A stretch of 64,000 nucleotides of DNA from positions 357,227-421,226 of the forward strand of contig NZ_JAAGOH010000001.1 of the NCBI RefSeq assembly GCF_010499455.1, written 5' to 3'. The notes under the pieces were generated by a model. That model was given only the letters and a program-made list of their open reading frames with translations. It ran no database searches and was not told where the DNA came from. This document shows, piece after piece, positions 26,490-37,087 of this stretch. The position numbers and the translations under genes were made by a program. The stretch comes from Ideonella livida (GTDB taxonomy: Bacteria > Pseudomonadota > Gammaproteobacteria > Burkholderiales > Burkholderiaceae_C). Within the stretch, counting starts at the first letter, position 1, and each line of letters opens with the position of its first letter.

Positions 26490-27560
26490 TCACAGCCAAC
26501 CGCGCTGGGCCATGCGGATGGCCACCAGCTGCGCCAGCAGCGAATGGCCGTAGGGGGTCGGATGCACGGCGTCGGCGAACAGGTAGCGGGAGGTGTCGCC
26601 GGTGTTGAGCGTGGCCGGCGAGCACACCAGCGAGGACGAGACCACGCTCAGGTTGCAGGCGGTGTCGCTGACGTTGGAGAGCTGGTACTGGTCCGGATGG
26701 GCCAACTGGTCCTGGTTGACGGCAAAGGCGTCCACCACCAGCAGCCTGTCGCTGCTGCCCAGGGCGGTGCGCAGGGTGGTGTTGAAGGTGGTGACCATGT
26801 TCAGGATCAGGGCCTGGGCGCTGCTGCCCTGCCCGACCGCCATGGGGGTCTGGCTGACGTCGGGCACCTCCACCACCACCACCCGCTGCGCCCCCTTGGC
26901 CAGGATCTGGTCCTTGACCAGGGTGGCCAGCTCGGTGGCGGCGGTGGCCATGGCGGTGACGGCGGTGGTGGCGGCAACGGTGGCGTTGCCCCCGGCCCCC
27001 ACCGTGGCCGAGAAGGTGGCCAGCTGGATGAACAGGTCGTTGGCCCCGCCCAGCACCGTCACCAGGTCGTCGGCGGCAAAGCGGTCCCCGCTCTGGCTCA
27101 GGTGGTCGGCCACCTGGGTGACCAGGGGCACGGTGGTGGCGCCCATGGCGTCACCCAGCAGCTTGTGGCCCGGGCCCACGGGATGGGTGACGCGGGCGCC
27201 CCCCTGGGCATAGGCGTGGCAGCCGGTGTGGGTGGTGACGGTCTGGGCAAAGCCGGCCAGGCTGCCGCTGGACTCCAGGCCGGTGCGGTAGGCGCAGGGG
27301 GTGTCCACGCCCAGCTGCGCGGCCAGGCGCTGCACCCAGATGCGCGAATCGCTGCCGCCGTTGACGGTGAACTTGCCGCCCCCGGTGGCCGCCACCAGGC
27401 CGGTGGTGGCGTAGCTGCCTACATCGCTCAGGCTGTCGCCGAAGGACACCAGCTTGCCGTAGCTGGCGCGCGGGGCCTGGTCACCGTCTCCCCCGCCGCC
27501 GCAGGCGGACAACATCAACCCCACCGCCACGGCCAGCGGCCACCGACGCATCTGCTTCAT
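26490..27560 (-). CDS. SGNH/GDSL-family esterase lipoprotein
   Basis: A 356-residue protein. The signal sequence ends in a lipobox, VGLMLSACGGGG, so it is likely a lipoprotein exported to the envelope. The SGNH blocks are present: VSFGDSLSDVGSY (nucleophile Ser), GGANDLF (oxyanion Asn) and DAVHPTPYGH (catalytic Asp and His). The substrate may be acyl esters of lipids or glycans. A palindrome resembling TetR operators lies about 30 bases upstream. OmpW follows in the same direction. Confidence 0.87.
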   Translation of the reverse strand: MKQMRRWPLAVAVGLMLSACGGGGDGDQAPRASYGKLVSFGDSLSDVGSYATTGLVAATGGGKFTVNGGSDSRIWVQRLAAQLGVDTPCAYRTGLESSGSLAGFAQTVTTHTGCHAYAQGGARVTHPVGPGHKLLGDAMGATTVPLVTQVADHLSQSGDRFAADDLVTVLGGANDLFIQLATFSATVGAGGNATVAATTAVTAMATAATELATLVKDQILAKGAQRVVVVEVPDVSQTPMAVGQGSSAQALILNMVTTFNTTLRTALGSSDRLLVVDAFAVNQDQLAHPDQYQLSNVSDTACNLSVVSSSLVCSPATLNTGDTSRYLFADAVHPTPYGHSLLAQLVAIRMAQRGWL

Positions 27561-27588
27561 GACTTCCTCACTTGATCACCACCAAAAA

Positions 27589-27602
27589 CGAACGACCGTT
27601 CG
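27589..27602. promoter_or_regulatory. Operator-like palindrome CGAACG-AC-CGTTCG upstream of the GDSL esterase
   Basis: A perfect 6-base inverted repeat with a two-base centre, embedding GAACGNNCGTTC, the type of site often bound by TetR-family repressors. It is 29 bases upstream of the esterase ATG. No tetR gene is adjacent, so the regulator is unknown. Confidence 0.45.
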
Positions 27603-27722
27603 CTTTTCAAGTGGAGACTGTAGGAGGGCGCCACAGCGGGCGTCCGGGGGCAAACCCGGGAAGCTGGGGTAGGTCCGGAGGTGAACCTGTCACACAGGGG
27701 ACGACGGCGTCCCCCCCCGGCC

Positions 27723-28433
27723 TCACTTGCCGGCGCGCAGGGCCTTCTCGTCGTCCTCGCGGAAGCGGCGCGAGCCGCAGCTCAGCCGCCACTCCTCGCG
27801 GTCCAGGTCCAGGTCCTGGCTCTGCTGGTCCAGCTGCGCCTTGGTGGCGTTCCAGGCCGAGAACTGCGGGTCCAGGCCCTGGCTGCGCTGATTGAACTGG
27901 GCCACCTGGGCGTCGGCCTCGCCGGCCCGGCGCTCGTAGTCGCTGGCCCAGTCGTGGCGTGCCTTGTTGAGCGCCAGGCGTTCCTGCTCCAGCTGCGCGC
28001 GCTGGCGTTCGATCTGGCCGCGCGAGAGGCCGTCCGGGTTGGTGTCCAGTCGGGCCAGGCGCTGCTGCCAGTCCCGCTGGCGGGCGTCGTGTTCGGCCTC
28101 CTGCGCGCGCAGGCTGCGCAGGGCCTGCATCACCTGTTCCACGGCCGCGCGCTCGCCGGCCAGGGCTTCGCGCTGGCGGTCCAGGGGCTCACGCACCTGG
28201 TTGTGGCGGGCGATGGCCTCCTCCAGGGCCTTGCGCCGCTGGGTCAGGCCGTCCTGCTGGCCCAGGCAGGCCCGCAGCTCGTCCTTGGTCATGATCTTGC
28301 CGCCGGCGGCCGGGGGCTGGCCACCCAGCGTGCCGGTCTTGCCTTGGGCCTGGGCGGCCGGTGCCACCAGGGCCAGGCCCAGCAGCAGCGCCGGCAGCAG
28401 TGCCGGCGAGGTCAGGGGTTTCAACGGGGACAT
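27723..28433 (-). CDS. Secreted coiled-coil protein of unknown function
   Basis: A 236-residue protein with a signal peptide ending in APAAQAQ. The mature part is mostly charged helix with coiled-coil character (LTQRRKALEEAIARHNQVREPLDRQ and similar), with two cysteines (ACLGQQ near the N-terminus and SCGSRR near the C-terminus) that may form a disulfide. It is probably periplasmic. No named family is recognised. The start at 28433 has AAGGAA just upstream. It lies 14 bases after the KAS III-like gene. Confidence 0.7.
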   Translation of the reverse strand: MSPLKPLTSPALLPALLLGLALVAPAAQAQGKTGTLGGQPPAAGGKIMTKDELRACLGQQDGLTQRRKALEEAIARHNQVREPLDRQREALAGERAAVEQVMQALRSLRAQEAEHDARQRDWQQRLARLDTNPDGLSRGQIERQRAQLEQERLALNKARHDWASDYERRAGEADAQVAQFNQRSQGLDPQFSAWNATKAQLDQQSQDLDLDREEWRLSCGSRRFREDDEKALRAGK

Positions 28434-28447
28434 GGGATTCCTTGTTC

Positions 28448-29575
<1,128 letters not shown>

Positions 29576-29702
29576 GGCAGGGGAAAGAGGCAGAAGAAGG
29601 GCGGATTGTCCCGCCGCACCGGGCGGCGGGCTGTCACCGTCTGGACCGGGCCTGGGGGCCGCAAGCGCCCCGGGCGACCCGCCGGCGGCCTCGGCGGCGG
29701 TC

Positions 29703-30410
29703 TCAGCTCCGCTTGCGGGCGGGCGCGCGGCGGGGCGCGGGAGCCGGCTCGGGGGCGGGCGGGGGCACCTGGCGCATGGCATCGGACAGGCCCATCAGCA
29801 CCCCGCTGACCAGGGCGTGGTAGCTGCCGGCCAGGCTCTGGGCAGCCTTCAAACCGGCCTGGCGGCCCTGCTTCATGGCGGCCTGCATCTGTTCGGTGAC
29901 CTGCACCACCGTGGCCGCCGCCTGCTGCCCGGAGGCGGTGCCGGCCAGCTTCATCTGGTCGAGCACCGGCTGCCAGGCGCTGGCGGCGGGATGCTCGGCC
30001 CCGGCGGCCTTGCGCACCACGCCCAGCAGCAGGGTGTCGAACTTGTCGAGCTCCTCCAGGGCGTTCTGCATCTGCTTCTCGCCCAGGTTCACACCATGCT
30101 CGACGAAGCGCTCCAGGGCCACGCGGTTGGCCTCCACCGCCTTGAGCAGCGCATCGTCCACCCCGGCCACGGCCGTGGCCAGCATCTGCTCGACATCGGC
30201 CGCGGGCGCAGGGTTGCGGGCCGCGCCGGCGCTGGCGGCCTCGGTCACCGACTTGACCACGCCCTTGATGTTCTTGAGGGTCATCTCACGGCCCTGCAGG
30301 GCCTTGAGGGTGACTTCGGTGACCTGCTGGCGCAGCGCCTGGCTGTGGCGCGCGCTGGACTGGGCGAACTGCTCGATGAGCGCATCCTGATCGATGCCGG
30401 CTTTGAACAT
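29703..30410 (-). CDS. Helical phasin-like protein, possibly DUF6781
   Basis: A 235-residue soluble protein, almost entirely helical (IDQDALIEQFAQSSARHSQALRQQ, then GREMTLKNIKGVVKSVTEAAS), ending in a Pro/Ala/Arg-rich tail. I believe it matches a Burkholderiales family catalogued as DUF6781, but this is uncertain. The amphipathic helices recall phasins that coat polyhydroxyalkanoate granules. The start at 30410 gives MFKAGIDQDAL. No enzyme motif is seen. Confidence 0.6.
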   Translation of the reverse strand: MFKAGIDQDALIEQFAQSSARHSQALRQQVTEVTLKALQGREMTLKNIKGVVKSVTEAASAGAARNPAPAADVEQMLATAVAGVDDALLKAVEANRVALERFVEHGVNLGEKQMQNALEELDKFDTLLLGVVRKAAGAEHPAASAWQPVLDQMKLAGTASGQQAAATVVQVTEQMQAAMKQGRQAGLKAAQSLAGSYHALVSGVLMGLSDAMRQVPPPAPEPAPAPRRAPARKRS

Positions 30411-30529
30411 GACGTCTGTCTCCTGTGGGTGGACCAAGGCCGGCGGCACCGACCGTGCCGCGCACGATAGCGCCAGCCACCGCCCCCCGGCTGAGGGCTT
30501 GCCCGCCCCCGGGACGGTCCGGTGGGGCG

Positions 30530-31975
30530 TCAGCGCAGCGGCGGCGCGATGCTCTCGGCGTATTCGTAGAGCGCGGCCAGCAGGTCCATGCCGGCCTCGT
30601 CCTCGCGGGCCTCGCACTCGGCCTGCAGGGCGTCCACGCGCTCGAAAAAGGCCGCCAGCGTGAGCCCGCCGCCGGTCCCGTGGTGCAGGCGGTCGACCCG
30701 GTGCTGATGCCAGCGGGCCTGGCCGGCGTCGTCCAGCGCCTGGGGGTGGTGGCGGGCGTGGAAGCGGAACACCAGCTCCTGCAGGCGGGGGTCGTCAAAG
30801 CCGGCCCGGGCCCAGGCCGGGTCGTCGCCGCTGAGCGCGCGCAAGCGGTCCAGCCGGCCGCGGTCCTGCGGACTGAGGAAGCCGCCGTACAGGTCCTCGT
30901 CCACGTCCACGGGCCCGGCGGCCGCCGGACGGCTGAACACCTCGGGCCAGATGCCGGCCATGCTGACGCCCTGGCGGGCGCAGGTCTCGGCGTGGCGCAG
31001 GGCTTGGGCCATGTCCACGCCCCAGCGCTCGGCCAGGGCGGGGCTCAGGGTCTTGAGGTTGCCGATGACCACCGGCGACTTGTTGACGTGGATGGATTTC
31101 AAGGGCAGCCGGGTCATGCCCTCGGGCAGGTCCTCGGTGCGGGTGAACAGGCGCTGGCGGATGGCCGCGGCGTCCAGGGTGAACAGCTCGGCGGGGTCCT
31201 GCGCCAGGTCCCAGACGATGAGCTCATTGCGGTTGGTGGGGTGCGGCGCCAGGGGCCAGACCACGGCAATGCAGCCGCGTTCGGGGCCGTACATGCCCGA
31301 GACGTGCAGGAAGGGCCGGCCCACGCCGATCTCGGCCCAGACCTCGTCCTTGCGCCGCATGCGCAGGCAGAAGTCCCAGAGCCGGGGCTGGGCGGCCTTG
31401 ATGCGGCGGGCCAGCGCGATGGTGGCGCGCACGTCGGACAAGGCATCGTGCGCGGCCTCGTGCACCAGGCCGTTGGCCCGGGTCAGGTCTTCCAGCTTGA
31501 AGGAGGGGCGGCCATCGGGGTGGCGTGGCCATTGCAGGCCCTCGGGCCGCAGCGCGTACATGCAGCGCACGGTGTCCAGCAGGTCCCAGCGGCCGCAATC
31601 GTGCTTGTACTCCCGGGCATAGGGATCGCGCAGGGTGCGCCAGAACAGGTGGCGGGTGACCTCGTCGTCAAAGCGGATCGAGTTGTAGCCCACGCCCACG
31701 GTGCCGGGCTCGCCCAGCTGGGCCTCGATGGCGGCGGCGAACTCGTCTTCGGGCAGCCCATGCTCCTGGCAGTGCTGCGGCAGGATGCCGGTGAGCAGGC
31801 AGCTCTCGGGGTCGGGCAGCGTGTCCAGCGGGGGCTGGCAGTAGAACATCTGCGGCTCGCCCAGTTCCTGGAGGTCGGCATCGGTGCGGATGCCGGCGAA
31901 CTGGGCCGGTCGGTCGCGGCGCGGCACGCGGCCGAAGGTCTCGTAGTCGTGCCAGAGGAAGCTGAAGGTGCTCAT
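30530..31975 (-). CDS. sbcB: Exodeoxyribonuclease I
   Basis: A 481-residue 3'-5' single-strand DNA exonuclease used in repair and recombination. The DEDDh residues are visible in FLWHDYETFG, VGYNSIRFDDE and HEAAHDALSDVRATI. The SH3-like and C-terminal helical regions follow, with IHVNKSPVVI as a family marker. The length matches E. coli ExoI (about 475). The ATG at 31975 fits the family start MSTFSFLWHDYE. Confidence 0.95.
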   Translation of the reverse strand: MSTFSFLWHDYETFGRVPRRDRPAQFAGIRTDADLQELGEPQMFYCQPPLDTLPDPESCLLTGILPQHCQEHGLPEDEFAAAIEAQLGEPGTVGVGYNSIRFDDEVTRHLFWRTLRDPYAREYKHDCGRWDLLDTVRCMYALRPEGLQWPRHPDGRPSFKLEDLTRANGLVHEAAHDALSDVRATIALARRIKAAQPRLWDFCLRMRRKDEVWAEIGVGRPFLHVSGMYGPERGCIAVVWPLAPHPTNRNELIVWDLAQDPAELFTLDAAAIRQRLFTRTEDLPEGMTRLPLKSIHVNKSPVVIGNLKTLSPALAERWGVDMAQALRHAETCARQGVSMAGIWPEVFSRPAAAGPVDVDEDLYGGFLSPQDRGRLDRLRALSGDDPAWARAGFDDPRLQELVFRFHARHHPQALDDAGQARWHQHRVDRLHHGTGGGLTLAAFFERVDALQAECEAREDEAGMDLLAALYEYAESIAPPLR

Positions 31976-32003
31976 GCCCGGCACGATAGCGCAGCGGCCG
32001 GGC

Positions 32004-32930
32004 TCACCAGCCCGCCGGACGCTCCCGCACGAAGGTGGGAAAGCGCGGCAGCCCCGATGGGGTGCGGCCACGGTAGGCATAGGTGACCCAGCTGCCCACG
32101 GGGGGTGGGTCCTCCCGCTGGCGGTCGGTCAGGCCGCTGCCCAGGCGGAAGACACGCCCCTGCCCATCCTGCACGCGCAGCGCGCCCACCCGGCCCGCCA
32201 GGCGGCCCTGTCCGGGCTCGTGGGCCAGCACCCGGGCCTCGTCGTCCTCCACCGGCTTGTACTTGGCCAGGGTGGCCAGCCGGCCGGCCTGGTAGAGGGC
32301 GTCGGCACGGTGCAGCACCAGCCCCTCGCCGCCCTGGGCCACCACCTGGTCGCGCCAGGCGCGCAGGGCGGCGGCATCGGCCACCCGGCGCTGGCCCAGC
32401 AGGGCCACGGGCCAGCCATCGGCCACGGGGTCGTGGGCCGGGGCCTCGGGCAGCCAGCGCCGCAAGGCCTCCAGGCGTTGGGTGAACCCACCGGGCTGGC
32501 CCGGCGCTTCAAAGACCCGGTAAAGCACCTGCGACCAGGCGGCGGGATCCGCGGCCTGCTGGCGCACCTGGCCGGAGAGCAGGTCAAAGCGGCCACGCCC
32601 GCCCCACAGCTCCCCGTCCAGCGCCACCGGCGGCAGCCGGGCCAGCCAGGCGGCCGGCGCGGCCACCTCGCCACCGCCCCGCAGGCGCAGGCGCTGCCCG
32701 TCCCAGAAGGCACGCACGCCGTCGAGCTTTTCGCTGACCCACCAGTCCCGGGGGTCGGCCCCGTCGGCCCAGGTGCTGGCCAGGGACAGCCCTGGCGGGG
32801 CCGACGGCTGGGCCCCGGCCTGTGCGCCCGCACCCAGGCCAGCCCAGGCGGCCAGCCGGCCCAGGCAGTCGCGGCGGTTGCAGGGGGTGAACGGGTTGGT
32901 GGCGCCCGGTGGGCGGCGGTAGCAGGTCAT
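32004..32930 (-). CDS. ATP-dependent DNA ligase, LigE type, with export signal
   Basis: A 308-residue ligase. The nucleotidyltransferase motif I is EKLDGVRAFW (catalytic Lys), followed by LDGELWGGRGRFD, EGLVLHRADALY (motif IV) and LAKYKP (motif V). A short OB domain ends GSWVTYAYRGRTPSGLPRFPTF. This matches LigE, the minimal periplasmic ligase of Proteobacteria linked to handling of extracellular DNA. The N-terminus NRRDCLGRLAAWAGLG looks like a Tat or Sec signal, supporting export. GGGAG precedes the ATG at 32930. Confidence 0.87.
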   Translation of the reverse strand: MTCYRRPPGATNPFTPCNRRDCLGRLAAWAGLGAGAQAGAQPSAPPGLSLASTWADGADPRDWWVSEKLDGVRAFWDGQRLRLRGGGEVAAPAAWLARLPPVALDGELWGGRGRFDLLSGQVRQQAADPAAWSQVLYRVFEAPGQPGGFTQRLEALRRWLPEAPAHDPVADGWPVALLGQRRVADAAALRAWRDQVVAQGGEGLVLHRADALYQAGRLATLAKYKPVEDDEARVLAHEPGQGRLAGRVGALRVQDGQGRVFRLGSGLTDRQREDPPPVGSWVTYAYRGRTPSGLPRFPTFVRERPAGW

Positions 32931-33084
32931 GGCAGGACTCCCGGCTGATGAGGCAAGCGGACGGCGGACGGCCCGCATGCAGACCAGCGCCCGCAGGCAT
33001 CTTGGGAAGTTCCGGCGGCGCCGGCATCCCCCCACCGGGGGCCCTCGGGCGGGGGAGATCCGCCCGGCGGTGGGCGCGCGCCGA

Positions 33085-33855
33085 TCAGCGCCCTGCGCTG
33101 AGGAAGCGTTCGATCACCTGCACCAGGTGCAGCGGCGTCTCGTGCGCCGGGTAATGGCTGGCGCTGGGCAGGATGCGGATGTGGGCATGGGGAAAGGCCT
33201 CCATCCAGGTTTCGCGCACAAAGGCCTCGGTCAGCGCCGGGTCGTGCGCCCCCACCAGGGCCAGCATCGGGTGCGGCGCCCCTTCAACCACCACGGCAAA
33301 GTCCTGGCCGGTCCAGGCCTGCACATAGCCCAGGAAGGCCTCGGGCTGGAGCTGCAGCGCCGAATGCTGGACCTGCTGGTCCAGCCAGGTGCCCGGCAGG
33401 CGGTTGGCGGTGAGCAGGTCCAGCAGCGCCCGGCGCACTTGCAGGTCGTCGGCGGCCTGCATGAAGCAGGCCTGGCTGCCGGCATCCAGCGGAAAGCCGC
33501 TGGCCGGGACGGGACAGACACCCACCAGGCGGAAAACCCGCTCGGGGGCCTCCATCAGCACCCGCTGGGCCACCATGGCGCCCATGTCGTGGCCCACCAG
33601 GGAGAACTCAGGCCACCCCAGCTCATCGGCCAGGGCGAGCACGTCCCAGGCCATCTCGACGATGGAGTGGTCGCCCTCCTCCTGCAGCCGGGCGCCCATG
33701 CCGCGCGGCTCGAAAAACACCGCGGTGAAGCTCTGGCCATCGATCCAGCGGTGCAGCTCCCCCCAGGACAGGTCGGGCCCCAGCCAGCCGGGCAAGAAGA
33801 AGACGGGATGCGGGCCGTGGCCGACCCGCAGCGGGGCGTGGGAGAGGGTGTCCAT
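33085..33855 (-). CDS. Alpha/beta hydrolase with aspartate nucleophile
   Basis: A 256-residue soluble hydrolase. The oxyanion segment is FFLPGWLGPDLSWGEL. The nucleophile elbow is VGHDMGAMVA, so the nucleophile is Asp90 rather than Ser, as in haloalkane dehalogenases and epoxide hydrolases. The acid is likely in VGAHDPALTEAF and the base in SASHYPAHETP. The substrate is unknown. It follows ribE in the same direction after an 18-base gap and may be co-transcribed. Confidence 0.78.
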   Translation of the reverse strand: MDTLSHAPLRVGHGPHPVFFLPGWLGPDLSWGELHRWIDGQSFTAVFFEPRGMGARLQEEGDHSIVEMAWDVLALADELGWPEFSLVGHDMGAMVAQRVLMEAPERVFRLVGVCPVPASGFPLDAGSQACFMQAADDLQVRRALLDLLTANRLPGTWLDQQVQHSALQLQPEAFLGYVQAWTGQDFAVVVEGAPHPMLALVGAHDPALTEAFVRETWMEAFPHAHIRILPSASHYPAHETPLHLVQVIERFLSAGR

Positions 33856-33873
33856 GCGCGCCTGGCAGCAGGC

Positions 33874-34581
33874 TCAGCGGGACGTGCGGGGCAGCGGGGC
33901 CAGCAGCGCGTCGGTGCTCTGGCCCTGCTGGGCCAGCAGGGCCTCCAGCGCGGGCAGCAGCGGCCCCAGGCGCTCGTCCAGGGCGTCGCGCACGGTGTCG
34001 ACGAAGACCTGGGTGGCACGCTCGATCTCCACGTTGAGGGGCTGCCCTGGCTGCAGGGTGCCGAAGGTGGTCATGCGCAGGGTCTCCGGAATCAGCCAGA
34101 CCTCGAACCAGCCGGCGCGGCGGTCGGCGTCGGCCACGGTCAGGCTGGCGCCGTTGAGGGCGATGTAGCCCTTGGCGAACACGTAGCGCATCCAGGGTTC
34201 GGGCACGGCAAAGCGCAGCACGTAGTTGTTCTCGGGCTGGCGGATGCTCTGCAGCGTGGCGGTGAAGTCCACATGGCCGCTCAGCGGATGGCCGCCGATC
34301 TCGGCACCATCCTTGGCTGCCCGCTCCACATTGAGCGCGTCACCCACCTGGAAGCGGCCCAGGGTGGTGAGGTTCAGGCTCTGCAGCATGACGTCGAAGT
34401 CGGCCTGGTCCTCGCCATGCAGCGCGGTGACGGTGAGGCAGACCCCGTCGCAGGCCACGCTGGCGCCAATGGCCAGGTCCCGGGCAAAGCCAGCGGGGAA
34501 CTGCAAGCGGAAGCTGCGCAGACCGGGACGGTCGGTAAGGGCGACGATGCGGGCCACGCCCTGAACAATGCCGGTGAACAT
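33874..34581 (-). CDS. ribE: Riboflavin synthase alpha subunit
   Basis: A 235-residue enzyme that dismutates two 6,7-dimethyl-8-ribityllumazines to riboflavin. The N-terminal barrel begins MFTGIVQGVARIV and contains SVACDGVCLTVT; the second barrel has GYIALNGASLTVADAD. It is longer than the usual ~210 residues because of a C-terminal extension of about 30 residues. No other rib gene is adjacent. Confidence 0.95.
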   Translation of the reverse strand: MFTGIVQGVARIVALTDRPGLRSFRLQFPAGFARDLAIGASVACDGVCLTVTALHGEDQADFDVMLQSLNLTTLGRFQVGDALNVERAAKDGAEIGGHPLSGHVDFTATLQSIRQPENNYVLRFAVPEPWMRYVFAKGYIALNGASLTVADADRRAGWFEVWLIPETLRMTTFGTLQPGQPLNVEIERATQVFVDTVRDALDERLGPLLPALEALLAQQGQSTDALLAPLPRTSR

Positions 34582-34661
34582 GGATTTCCTGACAGGCTGG
34601 GACGGCCATGGCGGCCGGGATGGGCCGCGAGCTTAGCAGCGCGGGCCGGGTGGCCCGTGGC

Positions 34662-36254
34662 TCAGCGCTCCACCGCCCCCAGGTCTGGGGCACCGCCACG
34701 CAGGCGGCGGCGCTCAGGCCGGCCTTGGGCGTCGAGCTGCCAGCGCACCGGATGCCCTTGCGCGGCCGCTGGGGCGCCGCGCTGACCGGCATCCACCGCA
34801 CCGCCGTCGGCCAGGGGGCGCCAGCTGTCGGGCCGCAGCGGCAGCGTCTCCCCCAGCACCGGCGTGGCCTGCAGGCTCAGTTGGCCCGGCACGGGATGCC
34901 AGGGATCGCTGTCCACCCAGCCGGCGGACAGCCAGTGCGCGCCCAGGCGCACCACCCCGCCGGCCACCCAGGGCGGCGCCACCTCGCTGCTGGCGCGCAG
35001 CCGCATATGGGGCGTGGCGGGCTCGAAATGGATGATGTTGTTCCACAGCTCGGCCTGCTCCAGGGTGGTGGAGAGCTGCAGCAGGGTGCCGTCGCCGCCG
35101 GTCAGGCGCACGCTGTTGTGGAAGAAGTGCAGCGTGCCCTGGCGGAACAACGGCTCGCCCCAGGCGGCACCGGGCGCGCTGCCGTAGTGGTCGCCGCCGT
35201 AGTGGATGGCGCTGCCGGTGCGCCCATCCTTGAGGATCTGGTTGCCATAGACGAAGGCCTGGCGGTAGGCCGGGTCGGCCAGGGCCGTGGCAGGGTAGTC
35301 CTCGGCCTCCACCAGGTCCAGGCTGTGGGCGCCACCCTCGATGCGGTTGTAGCGGACCACCGTGCCCACCGAGCGGTCCTTGAGCGCATTGCCCAGCGCA
35401 CCGTCGCGCAGCGGACCGTAGTGGTTGAACTCCACCACCACGCCCACGCTCTGCAGGTAGGTGGTGTGGACCTTCTCGTCTCCAGCCACGCCGTTGCCGT
35501 GCAAGTGGTTGCGGCGCAGCCACAGGTCACGCGTCACGGCGAAGTCGCCGTCGTCGGTGCTGCGGCTGAACACCGCATGGGTGCAGTCGCTGATGTCATT
35601 GTTCTCCAGCCGGACATGGTGGCCACGCTCGACCCAGACGCAGGCACCGAAAGCCTCGAAAGGCCGGCGTACGCCCTGGCTGTCGACGAAGTGGTGGCGC
35701 GGATGGGCGCCACGCAGCGCCAGGCCATCGACCACCAGCCAGGTGGGTACCTCGGTCCAGGCGCCGCGGGCCGAGCTCTTGAGCGTGAGCACGGCCCGCG
35801 ACTCGTGGATGACACGCGCGTACTCGTTGCCCCCGTAGTGGGGCCCCAGGGCCCGACGGGTGCGGGCCCCCTGCCCGGTGACCACCGGACGCTGGCCCTG
35901 CGGGCCGGGCACGCCGCACAGCCGCACCGGCGCGTCCTGCCGGCCCTGGGCCATCAGCAGCAGCTTGCCGGCCCAGGGCTCCGGCCGCCAGTGGATGCGC
36001 ACGGTGTCGCCGGCGCGCAGCCGCTCCCAGGGCACGTCCTGCAGTCGGCTGAGCTGCCCCGGCGCGGTGCCCACCGGGTAGTCACGACCACGCCCGGAAG
36101 GTTCGCAGGGGCCCAGGTCGGCCAGCTCCGGCACCGCCAAGGGTGGGTCCGACGCCGCCGGCAGCGACCAAGCCAGGCGGGCGCAAAGGGTCAGCAGCAG
36201 GAGGGCGGCGGCGTGCGCGGCGGGGCGCCCCCAGGGCAGGCAGTTCAACGGCAT
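34662..36254 (-). CDS. Secreted right-handed parallel beta-helix protein
   Basis: A 530-residue protein with a signal peptide (to about residue 30, ending ARLAWS). The body has short repeats typical of a right-handed beta-helix: [45 protein letters not shown] and [15 protein letters not shown]. Such folds occur in polysaccharide lyases and adhesins; no catalytic set can be assigned. It is probably periplasmic or extracellular. It is divergent from ureE across 57 bases. Confidence 0.75.
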   Translation of the reverse strand: MPLNCLPWGRPAAHAAALLLLTLCARLAWSLPAASDPPLAVPELADLGPCEPSGRGRDYPVGTAPGQLSRLQDVPWERLRAGDTVRIHWRPEPWAGKLLLMAQGRQDAPVRLCGVPGPQGQRPVVTGQGARTRRALGPHYGGNEYARVIHESRAVLTLKSSARGAWTEVPTWLVVDGLALRGAHPRHHFVDSQGVRRPFEAFGACVWVERGHHVRLENNDISDCTHAVFSRSTDDGDFAVTRDLWLRRNHLHGNGVAGDEKVHTTYLQSVGVVVEFNHYGPLRDGALGNALKDRSVGTVVRYNRIEGGAHSLDLVEAEDYPATALADPAYRQAFVYGNQILKDGRTGSAIHYGGDHYGSAPGAAWGEPLFRQGTLHFFHNSVRLTGGDGTLLQLSTTLEQAELWNNIIHFEPATPHMRLRASSEVAPPWVAGGVVRLGAHWLSAGWVDSDPWHPVPGQLSLQATPVLGETLPLRPDSWRPLADGGAVDAGQRGAPAAAQGHPVRWQLDAQGRPERRRLRGGAPDLGAVER

Positions 36255-36311
36255 CCCGCTACCATAGCTGCCCGCCGGGTCAGGCCCCGGCGACCCACTG
36301 CGAGACCCCCC

Positions 36312-37058
<747 letters not shown>

Positions 37059-37087
37059 CGTGCTGGGGGCCTTGGGCGCAGGCCCCC

